A DNA stretch of 36,212 bases from Candidatus Saccharibacteria bacterium UBA3218 (GCA_002363125.1 DEWE01000005.1:29510-65721); one strand, 5' to 3'. Positions 23,241 to 31,395 are shown, counted from the first letter of the stretch. The notes: generated by a model from the letters alone, not told the origin. Made by a program: numbers and translations.

Positions 23241-25148
23241 TTACCAGCCGCCCCCTCCACCTCCGCCGCCCCCTCCACCGGAGAATCCCCCACCGCCACC
23301 ACCAGAAGAAAATGAACTACTGCCACCACCACTGCTTGATTCACGATAACTAGTAGACGAGGCAATTGACCTATTCAAATCAGAAGCAATGTTTGCAGCA
23401 ATAATCCCATTTAGTACGTTAGAATCCATAACTTCTTCCACCTCACCAATTTCATAATACTTTTCTAGCTCTTTTATCCAGCTTTTTTCCGCACCAAACA
23501 AAGCCGCCCATGGTAATAACTTTTCATAAAGTTTCACTATTCCAGCATTAGATGTATCCACACCATTTACCGATTGCAAAAACTTTAATCTATCTTTTTC
23601 GGCCATATTAATATATAACTCTAATCCTTCCAAATATTTTACGAGCTCAATGCCTCTATCAGTATATCTTTTATATTTTGATATTTTTTTATTTATCGCA
23701 TAGATTAATACGCTACCCAATATAAAAGTTGCGCAAATTACAAAAAACAATGAATAGCCACCAACTATAATAGCGTTTTCACTAGGTATTAATAGATTAC
23801 CATAATCAGACAGCTTATCAAAAACCAGTAGTCCACCAATAAGAATCATAAAAATCAGCACCCAGGGCCAAGTTGCACTATCCGAGTCATTTTTTTCAAA
23901 TCTTACATAGCCATTTCGCTTTAAAGTAGTTTCGGCTATAAGTACATAACTTCTCGCACAGTTCGCTAACTGCCTTGTTGCTTTATGTTTTTGAATTGGA
24001 TATTCATCGAATTTTTCCATCATTTTACCACCGGCCAATATACACATCATTTCTTTCTGCGAACCAGTCAATTCTTCTGGTGTCACATTAAGCGTTACAC
24101 TCCAGTCATACTTCCATTTTCCATCAACTTTTTTGATCGTCACTTTTTTACTTACTGCAAGCTCTAGCAAAGTCGCTACATAAGAAGACTCTGTCTTTTT
24201 GATATAAATCTGCTCACCCTCTGCTACGCAAATATTTTTATCTTCTGGTGGCAAATATTGTGGAGTCACAAACAAAGACTTATACAAATCATATTGTGGT
24301 TTCGCATCTTTCTTCCATTTTGCATACCTCTTCCACGAAATAAATCCAAAGAATAAAATCAAACCGATAAGTATAATAACTAATACATAACTCTTTTCTA
24401 ACACCACGGCAAATGTGTCTGGCTTAAAATCAACAACAAACGTTAGGTTTTCTCCTATTTTCAAGTCACTTGTATTGAATTGAAAACCATCATTAAGTGT
24501 TATAATATTACACCTATCCTGACCCTTTTCTCCATAACTCCCCACATAGCATTCCGCTTCACCAATAACATTCCCATAAATCCCCTCCGACATATGCAAT
24601 CTAGCCGTCAAATTATCAAATCTTTGTCTCCATACCGTACCATTAGTGTCCCAATATAATTCTTGAAAGGCCTTCACCAAATCTTCCTGTCCACTCACAT
24701 TCACGCCAGCACTTGTGAACTCCGTAATCACATCAGTATAATCATATTCCAAAGTATAAACTTGTTTGCCATTAACATACTTATTTGCATCACCGATATA
24801 TACCACAAAATAATCATCTTCTATTTCGATCTTGCTTACATTCTCCGCCTCATCATTCCTAAGAACAGTTAAATTAAGTGCTGCCTTATTAGCTATCGTT
24901 CTATTCTTTCCTCCCTGATTTGTAAACGGTATATTTCGATAAATTCCGTGATTCTGACTTGCTTCCGGAAACACCGCCGTCAGCACTTCTTTTACATGCA
25001 AATTACTCGTACCATCTTCTAGTTTCGTCAAGTAATAATCCGCCGTAAAATCTTCGAAATAGAAATCTTGTGCCGAAGCAAAAGTGTTATTTACTGGCAC
25101 CAAAAACAAACTTAATATTAAAACACAAAATAATCTCTTTATTCTCAT
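23241..25148 (-). CDS. DUF2207 membrane protein with poly-Gly tail
   Basis: DUF2207 proteins are predicted membrane proteins of unknown function in Gram-positive and CPR bacteria. This 635 aa protein has a signal peptide (about 1-26), the DUF2207 ectodomain (about 30-245, with NHGIYRNIPF), a transmembrane helix (about 252-272), a cytoplasmic region with a winged-helix-like stretch, a helix pair (about 425-480), and a last segment ending in Ser/Gly repeats and a Gly run closed by Trp. The Gly-rich end is typical of the family. It has its own leaderless-type promoter 12 bp after the ribokinase-like gene. Confidence 0.9.
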   Translation of the reverse strand: MRIKRLFCVLILSLFLVPVNNTFASAQDFYFEDFTADYYLTKLEDGTSNLHVKEVLTAVFPEASQNHGIYRNIPFTNQGGKNRTIANKAALNLTVLRNDEAENVSKIEIEDDYFVVYIGDANKYVNGKQVYTLEYDYTDVITEFTSAGVNVSGQEDLVKAFQELYWDTNGTVWRQRFDNLTARLHMSEGIYGNVIGEAECYVGSYGEKGQDRCNIITLNDGFQFNTSDLKIGENLTFVVDFKPDTFAVVLEKSYVLVIILIGLILFFGFISWKRYAKWKKDAKPQYDLYKSLFVTPQYLPPEDKNICVAEGEQIYIKKTESSYVATLLELAVSKKVTIKKVDGKWKYDWSVTLNVTPEELTGSQKEMMCILAGGKMMEKFDEYPIQKHKATRQLANCARSYVLIAETTLKRNGYVRFEKNDSDSATWPWVLIFMILIGGLLVFDKLSDYGNLLIPSENAIIVGGYSLFFVICATFILGSVLIYAINKKISKYKRYTDRGIELVKYLEGLELYINMAEKDRLKFLQSVNGVDTSNAGIVKLYEKLLPWAALFGAEKSWIKELEKYYEIGEVEEVMDSNVLNGIIAANIASDLNRSIASSTSYRESSSGGGSSSFSSGGGGGGFSGGGGGGGGGGGW

Positions 25149-25154
25149 GTTTTA

Positions 25155-25160
25155 ATCATA
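25155..25160 (-). promoter_or_regulatory. Extended -10 of the DUF2207 gene, leaderless spacing
   Basis: TGA-TATGAT on the minus strand, ending 6 nt before the ATG at 25148 and lying inside an inverted repeat. Confidence 0.5.
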
Positions 25161-25177
25161 TCACACATTGTGATATG
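25157..25177. repeat. Perfect inverted repeat over a stop codon and promoter
   Basis: CATATCACA-CAT-TGTGATATG, 9 bp arms with a 3 nt loop. It spans the stop of the ribokinase-like gene and the -10 of the DUF2207 gene. No T-run follows, so it is not a standard terminator; an operator is possible. Confidence 0.6.
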
Positions 25178-25943
25178 TCGCGGCCACCGTAGCTTGTATA
25201 AAATTATTCGGATTATACATATTCATCGCCACAATTTTTGAGGCCAATTCACCACCCCACAAAGTCATCGGTGAGTATCCAGAATCTTCTAATATCACAG
25301 CTTTAACCATACCATCTTTCGCCACCAAAATCTGTCCATTATGTAAAGTTACTATCCCAACCGGATAACTTAGCGTAAATTTATGTAGCACCTCAATCAC
25401 CTGTACCAATGATTGTGAAAGTAGTAACATTTTTGGATAATATACTGCTCTTAATAATTTTTGCAATTGTGCCAAAGATCCAAAAAAGCTTATTTTATCA
25501 TTTAAAAGTACTCTCTCCGGCTGATTTTCCGCTATCAAATCCACCGCATCCCGCGTAATTAATATAGGTCTTGCGGAAACTTGGCACGCGCTTGCTATGG
25601 CTTTTCCAGTAATAGAATTTTTTGATAAATCACCAATTAGCAAATTATAATCTGCCAATTCAATTATCTCTTTTAATCCGCCTCCAGCAAAAGAGCCAGA
25701 ATCCGTAGCCGGCAAAAACTTAAAATTATCAAGTGGCGGCAAATCATTTTTTAGACTTTCCGGCAGTACAACATTAACAAACTCCACTGGATAACTGCCT
25801 CCCAAATATTCGGCAATTTTTATTTCAGTCTTAAAACTTTGTTTATTCCCACCGATAATATTTACCATGCCCTGCTTTTTTTCTGGCACATTCCAATATA
25901 AATCTTCGTAAGGATTTTTTTCTATTTTCTCAAAATATTCCAT
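25161..25943 (-). CDS. Ribokinase-like protein, possibly degenerate NAD(P)H-hydrate dehydratase
   Basis: Recognition is tentative. The 260 aa protein begins with VNIIGGNKQSFKTEI, like the GGS(x)GYTGA start of YjeF C-terminal (NnrD) domains, and then ADYNLLIGDLSKNSITG, where that family has IGPGLG. ITRDAVDLI corresponds to DADAL, and VTLHNGQILVAKDG to the VLKGxxT segment. The catalytic GxGD near the C-terminus reads LWGGELASKI, with no Asp. It may be inactive or have another role. Start ATG at 25943 overlaps the xth stop (TGATG); third gene of smpB-xth-this operon. Confidence 0.5.
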   Translation of the reverse strand: MEYFEKIEKNPYEDLYWNVPEKKQGMVNIIGGNKQSFKTEIKIAEYLGGSYPVEFVNVVLPESLKNDLPPLDNFKFLPATDSGSFAGGGLKEIIELADYNLLIGDLSKNSITGKAIASACQVSARPILITRDAVDLIAENQPERVLLNDKISFFGSLAQLQKLLRAVYYPKMLLLSQSLVQVIEVLHKFTLSYPVGIVTLHNGQILVAKDGMVKAVILEDSGYSPMTLWGGELASKIVAMNMYNPNNFIQATVAATYHNV

Positions 25944-26725
25944 CAAAACTCCAATTCTATAGATATCGGACAGTGATCAGAACCCATAACACCTTCATAA
26001 ATTTCTGCATCCTTTAAGTTCTTTTTTAAACTTTCGGAAATAAAGAAATAATCTATCCGCCATCCTACATTATTTTCACGCGCATGACCCCAATGGCTCC
26101 ACCAAGTATAACGCTCAGATTCGGGATTTAATTCGCGAAACGTATCAATAAATCCAACCTCCAATAAATTACCAATCCCCTTTCTCTCTTCATCAGTAAA
26201 ACCAGCATTATGATGATTTGTTTCCGGCCTAGCAATATCAAGCTCCGTATGTGCCGCATTAAAATCTCCGCACACCACTACTGGTTTCTCTTTTTCTAAA
26301 TCTTTCAAATATTTTAAAATTGCCGGATCCCACAATTTCTCGCGCAAATTAAGCCGTTCTAAAGCTCTTTTCGAATTCGGCGTATAAATATTTACTAAAT
26401 AAAATTTTTCAAATTCCGCCGTCTGCACCCTGCCCTCATTTAGCGGATCACCAAATTGATCAGAAAAATCTGCTTCTATAGGTAAAACATTACTCACTGA
26501 AATCGGTTTAATTTTCGTAAAAATCGCTGTGCCAGAATATCCCGCCCTTTCCGCTGAATTCCATAGCTCTTCATACTCTGGGAAATCCACCTCCGCCTGA
26601 CCAGGCTTAGCTTTAGTTTCCTGCACACATAAAATATCGGGATTCTTTTCATCGATAAATTCTTGTAAGGCCCCCTTATTCAATACCGCACGAAGCCCAT
26701 TCACATTCCAGGAAAATATTTTCAC
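25943..26725 (-). CDS. xth: Exodeoxyribonuclease III / AP endonuclease
   Basis: This enzyme cuts at abasic sites and trims 3' ends in base-excision repair. Family motifs are all present: SWNVNGLRA, CVQETKA (metal ligand Glu36), YTPNS, GDFNAAH, WRIDYFF and GSDHCPI. Length 260 aa is typical. The start is GTG, overlapping the smpB TGA as GTGA, so translation is coupled. Confidence 0.97.
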   Translation of the reverse strand: MKIFSWNVNGLRAVLNKGALQEFIDEKNPDILCVQETKAKPGQAEVDFPEYEELWNSAERAGYSGTAIFTKIKPISVSNVLPIEADFSDQFGDPLNEGRVQTAEFEKFYLVNIYTPNSKRALERLNLREKLWDPAILKYLKDLEKEKPVVVCGDFNAAHTELDIARPETNHHNAGFTDEERKGIGNLLEVGFIDTFRELNPESERYTWWSHWGHARENNVGWRIDYFFISESLKKNLKDAEIYEGVMGSDHCPISIELEF

Positions 26726-27138
26726 GCATACCTCCCACGCTCGATATCACGCTTTTTAATTGTTTCTCGTTTATCATATTTTTTCTTACCTTTTCCCACC
26801 GCAATTACTAACTTAATATATCTACTTCCACCAAGAAGCTTTACTGGCACAATCGTAGAACCAGCTACTTTTTCTCGCTCCAAAACCGCAATTTGTTTTT
26901 TTGTAGCAAGTAATTTGATATTTCGTGCTGTATCCGCTCCAAGCGTAAGATTATTTAGCCAAAGCTCGCCACCACGAATCGTCACAAAAGACCCCTTAAG
27001 CTGCACGTGATGATCGCGAATTGCTCGCACTTCGAGACCACTCAAACTCATCCCCACAGTCAAATCATCGCCAAGCGTATAATCATAGTGTGCCTTGCGA
27101 TTTACAGTCACCATATCTGAGGTCTTTTTCTTTTTCAT
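26722..27138 (-). CDS. smpB: SsrA-binding protein SmpB, short form
   Basis: SmpB carries tmRNA to stalled ribosomes. Recognisable blocks: NRKAHYDY, LSGLEVRAIR, GELWLNNL, KLLATKKQI, IVPVKLL and GKGKKKYDKRETIKKRD. At 138 aa it is short: about 10 residues are missing after the GELWLNN strand and the basic C-terminal tail is brief. TATAAT lies 6 nt before the ATG. It leads an operon with xth and a ribokinase-like gene. No tmRNA gene is seen in the window. Confidence 0.94.
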   Translation of the reverse strand: MKKKKTSDMVTVNRKAHYDYTLGDDLTVGMSLSGLEVRAIRDHHVQLKGSFVTIRGGELWLNNLTLGADTARNIKLLATKKQIAVLEREKVAGSTIVPVKLLGGSRYIKLVIAVGKGKKKYDKRETIKKRDIERGRYA

Positions 27139-27144
27139 ACCTCA

Positions 27145-27150
27145 ATTATA
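27145..27150 (-). promoter_or_regulatory. Extended -10 of smpB, leaderless spacing
   Basis: TGA-TATAAT on the minus strand, ending 6 nt before the smpB ATG. Confidence 0.65.
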
Positions 27151-27167
27151 TCACATGGTTATCTCTA

Positions 27168-28145
27168 TTATTTTTCTTCAAACCTTATAATCGGCCCTTT
27201 TGTTTTTGCCAATCTTGCCGCCTTTTTTATCAGCGCACCAACTTTTTCGTGATCAGCTTTCTGTTTCTTTACATCAAACGACTCTTGTTGACGCTTCAAT
27301 TCGCCATAAAATCCAGTCCCCCTAGCAGCATTCCAAAAGATTTTCTCTTGTGGCACATTTTTGTAGTGCCATGGCTTATTAAATAAATTAAAATGCACTA
27401 ATTTTGTGCCCTTCGGTAAGTCTTTCTTTGGTTCCATATTCCAGCAAGGATTAAGATGTTTAATTTTTCCACGTAGTATTACATTCATATAATCTTGATC
27501 TGGCGCCACCAAATCTGCATCATATTTATTTATAGTATCCACTAGCGCAGAAAGATAATGCATCTTCCTAAGAGCTTTCATATTCATCACGAGTACTCCA
27601 GAATTTGTATATTCGGTATACGGAACGCCAACAGCATTATTTACATAATCACGAAATTCTTTGACATACTCTACCTTTGGATCAATCATCGCGGCCATAA
27701 CATTGTCACCCAAATCTAAATCAAATAATTCCCCAATATCACCACGCAAAATAGTATCACTATCTATATATACACATTTGTTATATATCGGGAAAAGTCG
27801 CGGAATAAAAAATCTATAATAATATACTGCACTAGAAAAGAAGTCTCCTGCGCCTTTTCTTTTAGAACAATATCTAATAATAGCCTTTAGATATAGGTTG
27901 CGACTAATTTTCTTGAACTGGATAGATACATTTTTAGTCACCAAACTTCTGAGTCTTATCCGATTAACCCAGTTCAAACCATCGTGTAGAATAATTACAC
28001 GATAATAACGTTCTTTATTTACATGCTGAGTAAGAGAATGTATAGAGGCTGCGGCATACGAAGCATAGCCACTATTAATAGTCAAAAAAACTGGTACAAC
28101 CTTATTATTTTTTAGCGGATTTAGGCCTGTATCGAAAATACTCAT
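27168..28145 (-). CDS. GT8-family glycosyltransferase (second of cluster)
   Basis: GT8 enzymes are retaining transferases using UDP-sugars, often for lipopolysaccharide or surface glycans. The 325 aa protein has VPVFLTINSGY, the metal-binding DSD (D128, D130 in VYIDSDT), NSGVLVMN, the PDQDYMN motif and a C-terminal HFN with nearby basic residues. Its start lies 41 bp inside the 3' end of the acyltransferase gene, and a TGG-TAAAAT at 28164-28169 could give it its own promoter. It closes the GT8-PlsC-GT8 run. Confidence 0.9.
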   Translation of the reverse strand: MSIFDTGLNPLKNNKVVPVFLTINSGYASYAAASIHSLTQHVNKERYYRVIILHDGLNWVNRIRLRSLVTKNVSIQFKKISRNLYLKAIIRYCSKRKGAGDFFSSAVYYYRFFIPRLFPIYNKCVYIDSDTILRGDIGELFDLDLGDNVMAAMIDPKVEYVKEFRDYVNNAVGVPYTEYTNSGVLVMNMKALRKMHYLSALVDTINKYDADLVAPDQDYMNVILRGKIKHLNPCWNMEPKKDLPKGTKLVHFNLFNKPWHYKNVPQEKIFWNAARGTGFYGELKRQQESFDVKKQKADHEKVGALIKKAARLAKTKGPIIRFEEK

Positions 28146-28938
28146 AACTATTCTTCTTACTATATTTTACCATAGAATCATAAGCTTTCTTTGCTAAATC
28201 TGCCCTATTCTCATTCTCAGATTTTTTTGGATCAGGATAAAATGGTCCATCTATGTAAACATCCATCCTCGGCAAATCACCACGCTTTTTATCCTTTCTT
28301 TTATGATACGTCGTGGTCATTGTGAAGATCGGCAAATTATTTCTAGTTGCATATTTGAAAGATTTGTCACCCGCCGGAAACTTCCGCGCTTTTGTTGCAT
28401 AAGGCCACACATGTGCCTCTGGGTAAATCACCAATACTTTTTTCTGCGCCAACCTTTTGTCTACCGCCTCATTAAACGCCGCTTTTTCTTCCTTAGTCTT
28501 ACCAAGCGGCAAACCACCGATGTACGGTAAAAACTTACCAATCCCCGGCACTTTCAAATTCACCGGACTAATAATCGTAAAAATTCGCCGATCCGCAGCA
28601 ATTGCCGGCCCAAACACATCATGAAATGGATTTGTGTGATTTGCATAAATCACGTAACCTTTGCCCTTAGCTTTTTTTAATTTTTCGCGCCCATAAAATT
28701 TCGCTTGCCAAAACCCACGTTCATAATACTGCCCAAATAGCTTAAAAATCCTAAACAATATAGCTGAATAAATCTTCAAAAAAACATTCTTTGGAATAAA
28801 TTCATAACCTTCAGGCAAACCAACTTCAATTTTTTCTTCTTGCTCTTCAGTCTTAATCGGGTCATCTTCTTCCGACGTATAATAAAAAATCCGCTCCTCT
28901 TCTGGAATATCTTTTTGAAACAATTCTGCTTTTGCCAT
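28105..28938 (-). CDS. PlsC-like lysophospholipid acyltransferase
   Basis: Family members acylate lysophosphatidate or similar lipids. Instead of the usual HX4D, residues 100-107 read NHTNPFHD, an HX5D spacing; the later VIYPEAHVWPY and ARKFPAGD blocks belong to the same subfamily, so I take this as subfamily character rather than damage. The N-terminal 45 residues are acidic and unusual. There is a hydrophobic/amphipathic segment near 50-70. The ATG follows the preceding GT8 stop with no gap (TAAATG). Confidence 0.87.
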   Translation of the reverse strand: MAKAELFQKDIPEEERIFYYTSEEDDPIKTEEQEEKIEVGLPEGYEFIPKNVFLKIYSAILFRIFKLFGQYYERGFWQAKFYGREKLKKAKGKGYVIYANHTNPFHDVFGPAIAADRRIFTIISPVNLKVPGIGKFLPYIGGLPLGKTKEEKAAFNEAVDKRLAQKKVLVIYPEAHVWPYATKARKFPAGDKSFKYATRNNLPIFTMTTTYHKRKDKKRGDLPRMDVYIDGPFYPDPKKSENENRADLAKKAYDSMVKYSKKNSYEYFRYRPKSAKK

Positions 28939-29760
28939 TTATAAATTATCCTTTAACTTATCATATTCTTTTAATATATCATCATATTCTGTAATCTTTA
29001 ATACATTATGGATCTTATCTGCTTCAAATGGTTTCACTTTTTGCACCCTAAAATATGGCCAAAATTTAAAGTTATTAGAAAAATGGTGCAAAACTGTATC
29101 TTCTCTTGGTCTTTCACCTTGTTCATTATATTTTCTCGGCATCAATTTGCGTTTATTAATAGATTTATTTAACGCCGCCTGATCTGCAAGCATCATCCAT
29201 CGCCCGACACAAAGTTTCACCGCCTTTTCAAACATTTTATTCTTGATACATTCCTTCATATTAAAAAGCATCACGCCAGAATTCATATAATCAAAATTAA
29301 ATAATCCACGATAATGATAAAAATTCTTCCCGTAGATATCTAACACGCCAGCCGCTTCAACCCCATCAAGATTAGTATTATAAAATTCCGAGATATCTTT
29401 TCTGCATACCACGTCATAATCTAAATAAAGTATCCGATCTAGCTTAGCAAGTTCTGGAACTTTATCAGCATAAAGCCGAAGCATAGAACATGGGGTAAAA
29501 TACGACCCCATGTTCTTCTTCGGCAATTTCTTTACAAAGACATCCGTCGCATCAATTAGCTTCACGAAACTTTTAGAATTCTTCTCTTTTACTAAACTAT
29601 CTAGAAATTTCGTTGACTTCGCAGTAAACGCCACTGTATCTTCATAACTTATCGTCATTATATAAATATTCAGCGGCTCAGAATTGTTTTTGATGAGCGA
29701 CAAAATCGATACCAACACCCCCCGCGCAATTCCTTTATCCCCACAATATAATATATTCAT
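28939..29760 (-). CDS. GT8-family glycosyltransferase (first of cluster)
   Basis: A 273 aa GT8 enzyme: ILYCGDKGIARG at the N-terminus, metal-binding DYD (D114, D116 in YLDYDVV), the MNSGVMLFN block, ADQAALN, and VLHHFSNNFK near the end. It differs from the other GT8 in length and sequence, so this is not a recent duplication. The ATG lies only 10 nt after the CCA of tRNA-Leu(UAA) on the same strand and no promoter is visible between them, so it is probably expressed from the tRNA promoter and freed by tRNA 3' processing. Confidence 0.9.
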   Translation of the reverse strand: MNILYCGDKGIARGVLVSILSLIKNNSEPLNIYIMTISYEDTVAFTAKSTKFLDSLVKEKNSKSFVKLIDATDVFVKKLPKKNMGSYFTPCSMLRLYADKVPELAKLDRILYLDYDVVCRKDISEFYNTNLDGVEAAGVLDIYGKNFYHYRGLFNFDYMNSGVMLFNMKECIKNKMFEKAVKLCVGRWMMLADQAALNKSINKRKLMPRKYNEQGERPREDTVLHHFSNNFKFWPYFRVQKVKPFEADKIHNVLKITEYDDILKEYDKLKDNL

Positions 29761-29770
29761 ACAAACTCAG

Positions 29771-29855
29771 TGGTGCCCGAAATGGGACTTGAACCCATAT
29801 GGATTTCTCCATTCGATTTTAAGTCGAACGCGTATACCAATTCCGCCACTCGGGC
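29771..29855 (-). tRNA. tRNA-Leu(UAA)
   Basis: Class II tRNA: acceptor GCCCGAG/TTCGGGC, anticodon stem TTCGA/TCGAA with loop CTTAAAA (TAA), long variable arm (TGGA/TCCA type), T-arm ATGGG-TTCAAGT-CCCAT, discriminator A and encoded CCA. TGA-TATAAT at 29864-29869. No terminator follows; a coding gene starts 10 nt downstream. Confidence 0.96.
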
Positions 29856-29876
29856 ACTCTCTCATTATATCACAGA

Positions 29877-30374
29877 TTAGCTAAATCTGATAATCAACCA
29901 ATACACCAACGCATAAAGCGCCGTAATTATAATCGCCGCCACAGCAGACCACAACGCTGGGCTAAATTTTCGTTTATTCTTAATTTTATAAACAATCTCG
30001 CTACCTATTACCACTATCGCCATCAACACTGCTATCCCGAAACAAAGAAAACTAACGCCATCCGGAAGTCCGGATATCATCATGCCAGCAAGCCCTAATT
30101 GGAAAGTTTCAACAACGATACCACCAAGTATACCAATGATGCCAAAAACTACTCCAGCAAGAGCCAACACTACCATCTTGTCGCCAATCCTCTCTGCACT
30201 AGCCAATATTACATTCGGGTCATTAGACCAACCCTTAACCTTTGTCATCTTCGGTTCTAAATATGCTACATTTGTATCATTCTTTTCTGCAGCCAAAGCC
30301 CTCGCCGCTTTCATCTTCTCGGCTTCAATCCTTTTTGATTTTTCCCACTCAGCCTCAGTCTTTTTATCCGCCAT
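29877..30374 (-). CDS. Small three-helix membrane protein
   Basis: I do not recognise it. The 165 aa protein has a charged cytoplasmic N-terminus (about 65 residues, Lys/Glu/Ala-rich, likely helical), then three transmembrane segments (about 67-90, 95-125 and 140-162) with Gly-rich faces. It follows trxB after one base and ends just before the tRNA-Leu promoter. Its place at the end of a gpx-trxA-trxB operon suggests co-expression with redox genes, but it has no Cys pair or heme motif (the only Cys is in SFLCFG). Confidence 0.72.
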   Translation of the reverse strand: MADKKTEAEWEKSKRIEAEKMKAARALAAEKNDTNVAYLEPKMTKVKGWSNDPNVILASAERIGDKMVVLALAGVVFGIIGILGGIVVETFQLGLAGMMISGLPDGVSFLCFGIAVLMAIVVIGSEIVYKIKNKRKFSPALWSAVAAIIITALYALVYWLIIRFS

Positions 30375-30375
30375 C

Positions 30376-31140
30376 TTATTTATTCAAATATTTAATCGCC
30401 ATTTCTGCCGCTACTGCACCATCAGCCGCCGCAGTCACTAATTGTCGAGTATCTTTTGTTCTGCAATCACCAGCTACAAACACACCATCTCGACTAGTTT
30501 TACAATCCTCACCAGCTACCACATAGCCTTCACTATCTAATTTTACAAAATCTCGCACAAAGTCAGTGCCAGGAATTCTGCCAATCGCCACAAATATGGC
30601 CACCGCATCCTCTGGTATCGGATCATCATGATGAATATGGTACACCTTTGAGGCAATATTCTCGAGATATTTAATCTCGTGCTTCGCTGTGTTACCGCTA
30701 CCAACTACCACTACTGGTTTATTCTTAAACAATGCGCCATCGCAAGTAGCACAATAAGATATGGCCCTCTTTCCAGCATCTTTGGCCTGCTTTTCACTAA
30801 GTTTTCTTGGGTCGGTTCCAGTTGCCAAAATTACTGTTTTTGCTTGATATTTTTCATCCTCGCATACAATTTCTTTATAATCTCCATGGTCAACAATTTT
30901 TAATACTTCATCAAATTCTACTTCTGCACCTAAATCTGTCGCTTGGCCATAAATCTTCTTCATCAAATCAACACCAGAAATTTTATAACCACCAGGCCAG
31001 TTTTCTATCTCAAAAGTATTAATAATTTGCCCACCATAAACCTTCCCCTCTAACACCAGAACTTTTTTATTAGCCCTACATCCATATATAGCCGCGGTTA
31101 GTCCTGCTATACCAGCCCCTATTATTACAATATCGTACAT
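30376..31140 (-). CDS. trxB: Thioredoxin reductase with shortened NADPH domain
   Basis: TrxB passes electrons to thioredoxin through FAD and a CxxC pair. The FAD motif GAGIAGLTAA (8-17), redox-active CATC (130-133) and C-terminal VFVAGDC are standard. The NADPH domain keeps GSGNTA (147-152) but only about 12 residues separate VYHIHHDD from VAIGRIPGT, where typical enzymes have about 60. The HRRxxxR motif that holds the NADPH phosphate is replaced by HHDD. Total 254 aa against about 310. It abuts trxA (TAGATG). Confidence 0.93.
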   Translation of the reverse strand: MYDIVIIGAGIAGLTAAIYGCRANKKVLVLEGKVYGGQIINTFEIENWPGGYKISGVDLMKKIYGQATDLGAEVEFDEVLKIVDHGDYKEIVCEDEKYQAKTVILATGTDPRKLSEKQAKDAGKRAISYCATCDGALFKNKPVVVVGSGNTAKHEIKYLENIASKVYHIHHDDPIPEDAVAIFVAIGRIPGTDFVRDFVKLDSEGYVVAGEDCKTSRDGVFVAGDCRTKDTRQLVTAAADGAVAAEMAIKYLNK

Positions 31141-31395
31141 CTACACTCCTATCATCTTTTCAAGCTTTTTTACAGATATCGCCCCAACATTTCTTGCGAC
31201 CTCTTTACCATCATTTAATAAAACCAGGCATGGTATTCCAGATACATTATATCTCTCAGCTAGCTCTTCCTCATCATCTACGTTTACTTTTGTTACTTTT
31301 ACTTCTGGATGCTTTGCCTCAAAATCTTCCAGGACCGGTTTCATCATTTGACATGGCCCGCACCAATCTGCGTAAAAATCTATCAACTCAATCAC
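31141..31395 (-). CDS. trxA: Thioredoxin, N-terminally short
   Basis: An 84 aa thioredoxin with WCGPC (residues 11-15), the cis-Pro in SGIPCLVLL and the final GAISVKKLEKMI helix. About 20 N-terminal residues of the usual 105 (first strand and helix) are missing. The start is GTG within the gpx stop (GTGA), preceded by AAAGGAG. Upstream of the GTG the frame belongs to gpx, so the short form is real. It should reduce Gpx and be reduced by TrxB next door. Confidence 0.95.
   Translation of the reverse strand: MIELIDFYADWCGPCQMMKPVLEDFEAKHPEVKVTKVNVDDEEELAERYNVSGIPCLVLLNDGKEVARNVGAISVKKLEKMIGV

Noticed and set aside
23241..23340. Gly-codon run at the end of the DUF2207 gene as a possible DNA repeat element
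   Set aside because: Poly-Gly tails are common in DUF2207 proteins, so the repeat is explained by the protein.
25944..25946. TTG start for the ribokinase-like gene
   Set aside because: The next codon is ATG and forms the typical TGATG coupling with xth.
28640..28660. PlsC acyltransferase considered inactive because of HX5D
   Set aside because: The later VIYPEAHVWPY motif fits a known subfamily with this spacing, so I treat it as an active variant.
29684..29884. Open frame over tRNA-Leu(UAA)
   Set aside because: WDLNPYGFLHSILSRTRIPIPPLGHS is the usual antisense translation of a tRNA-Leu.
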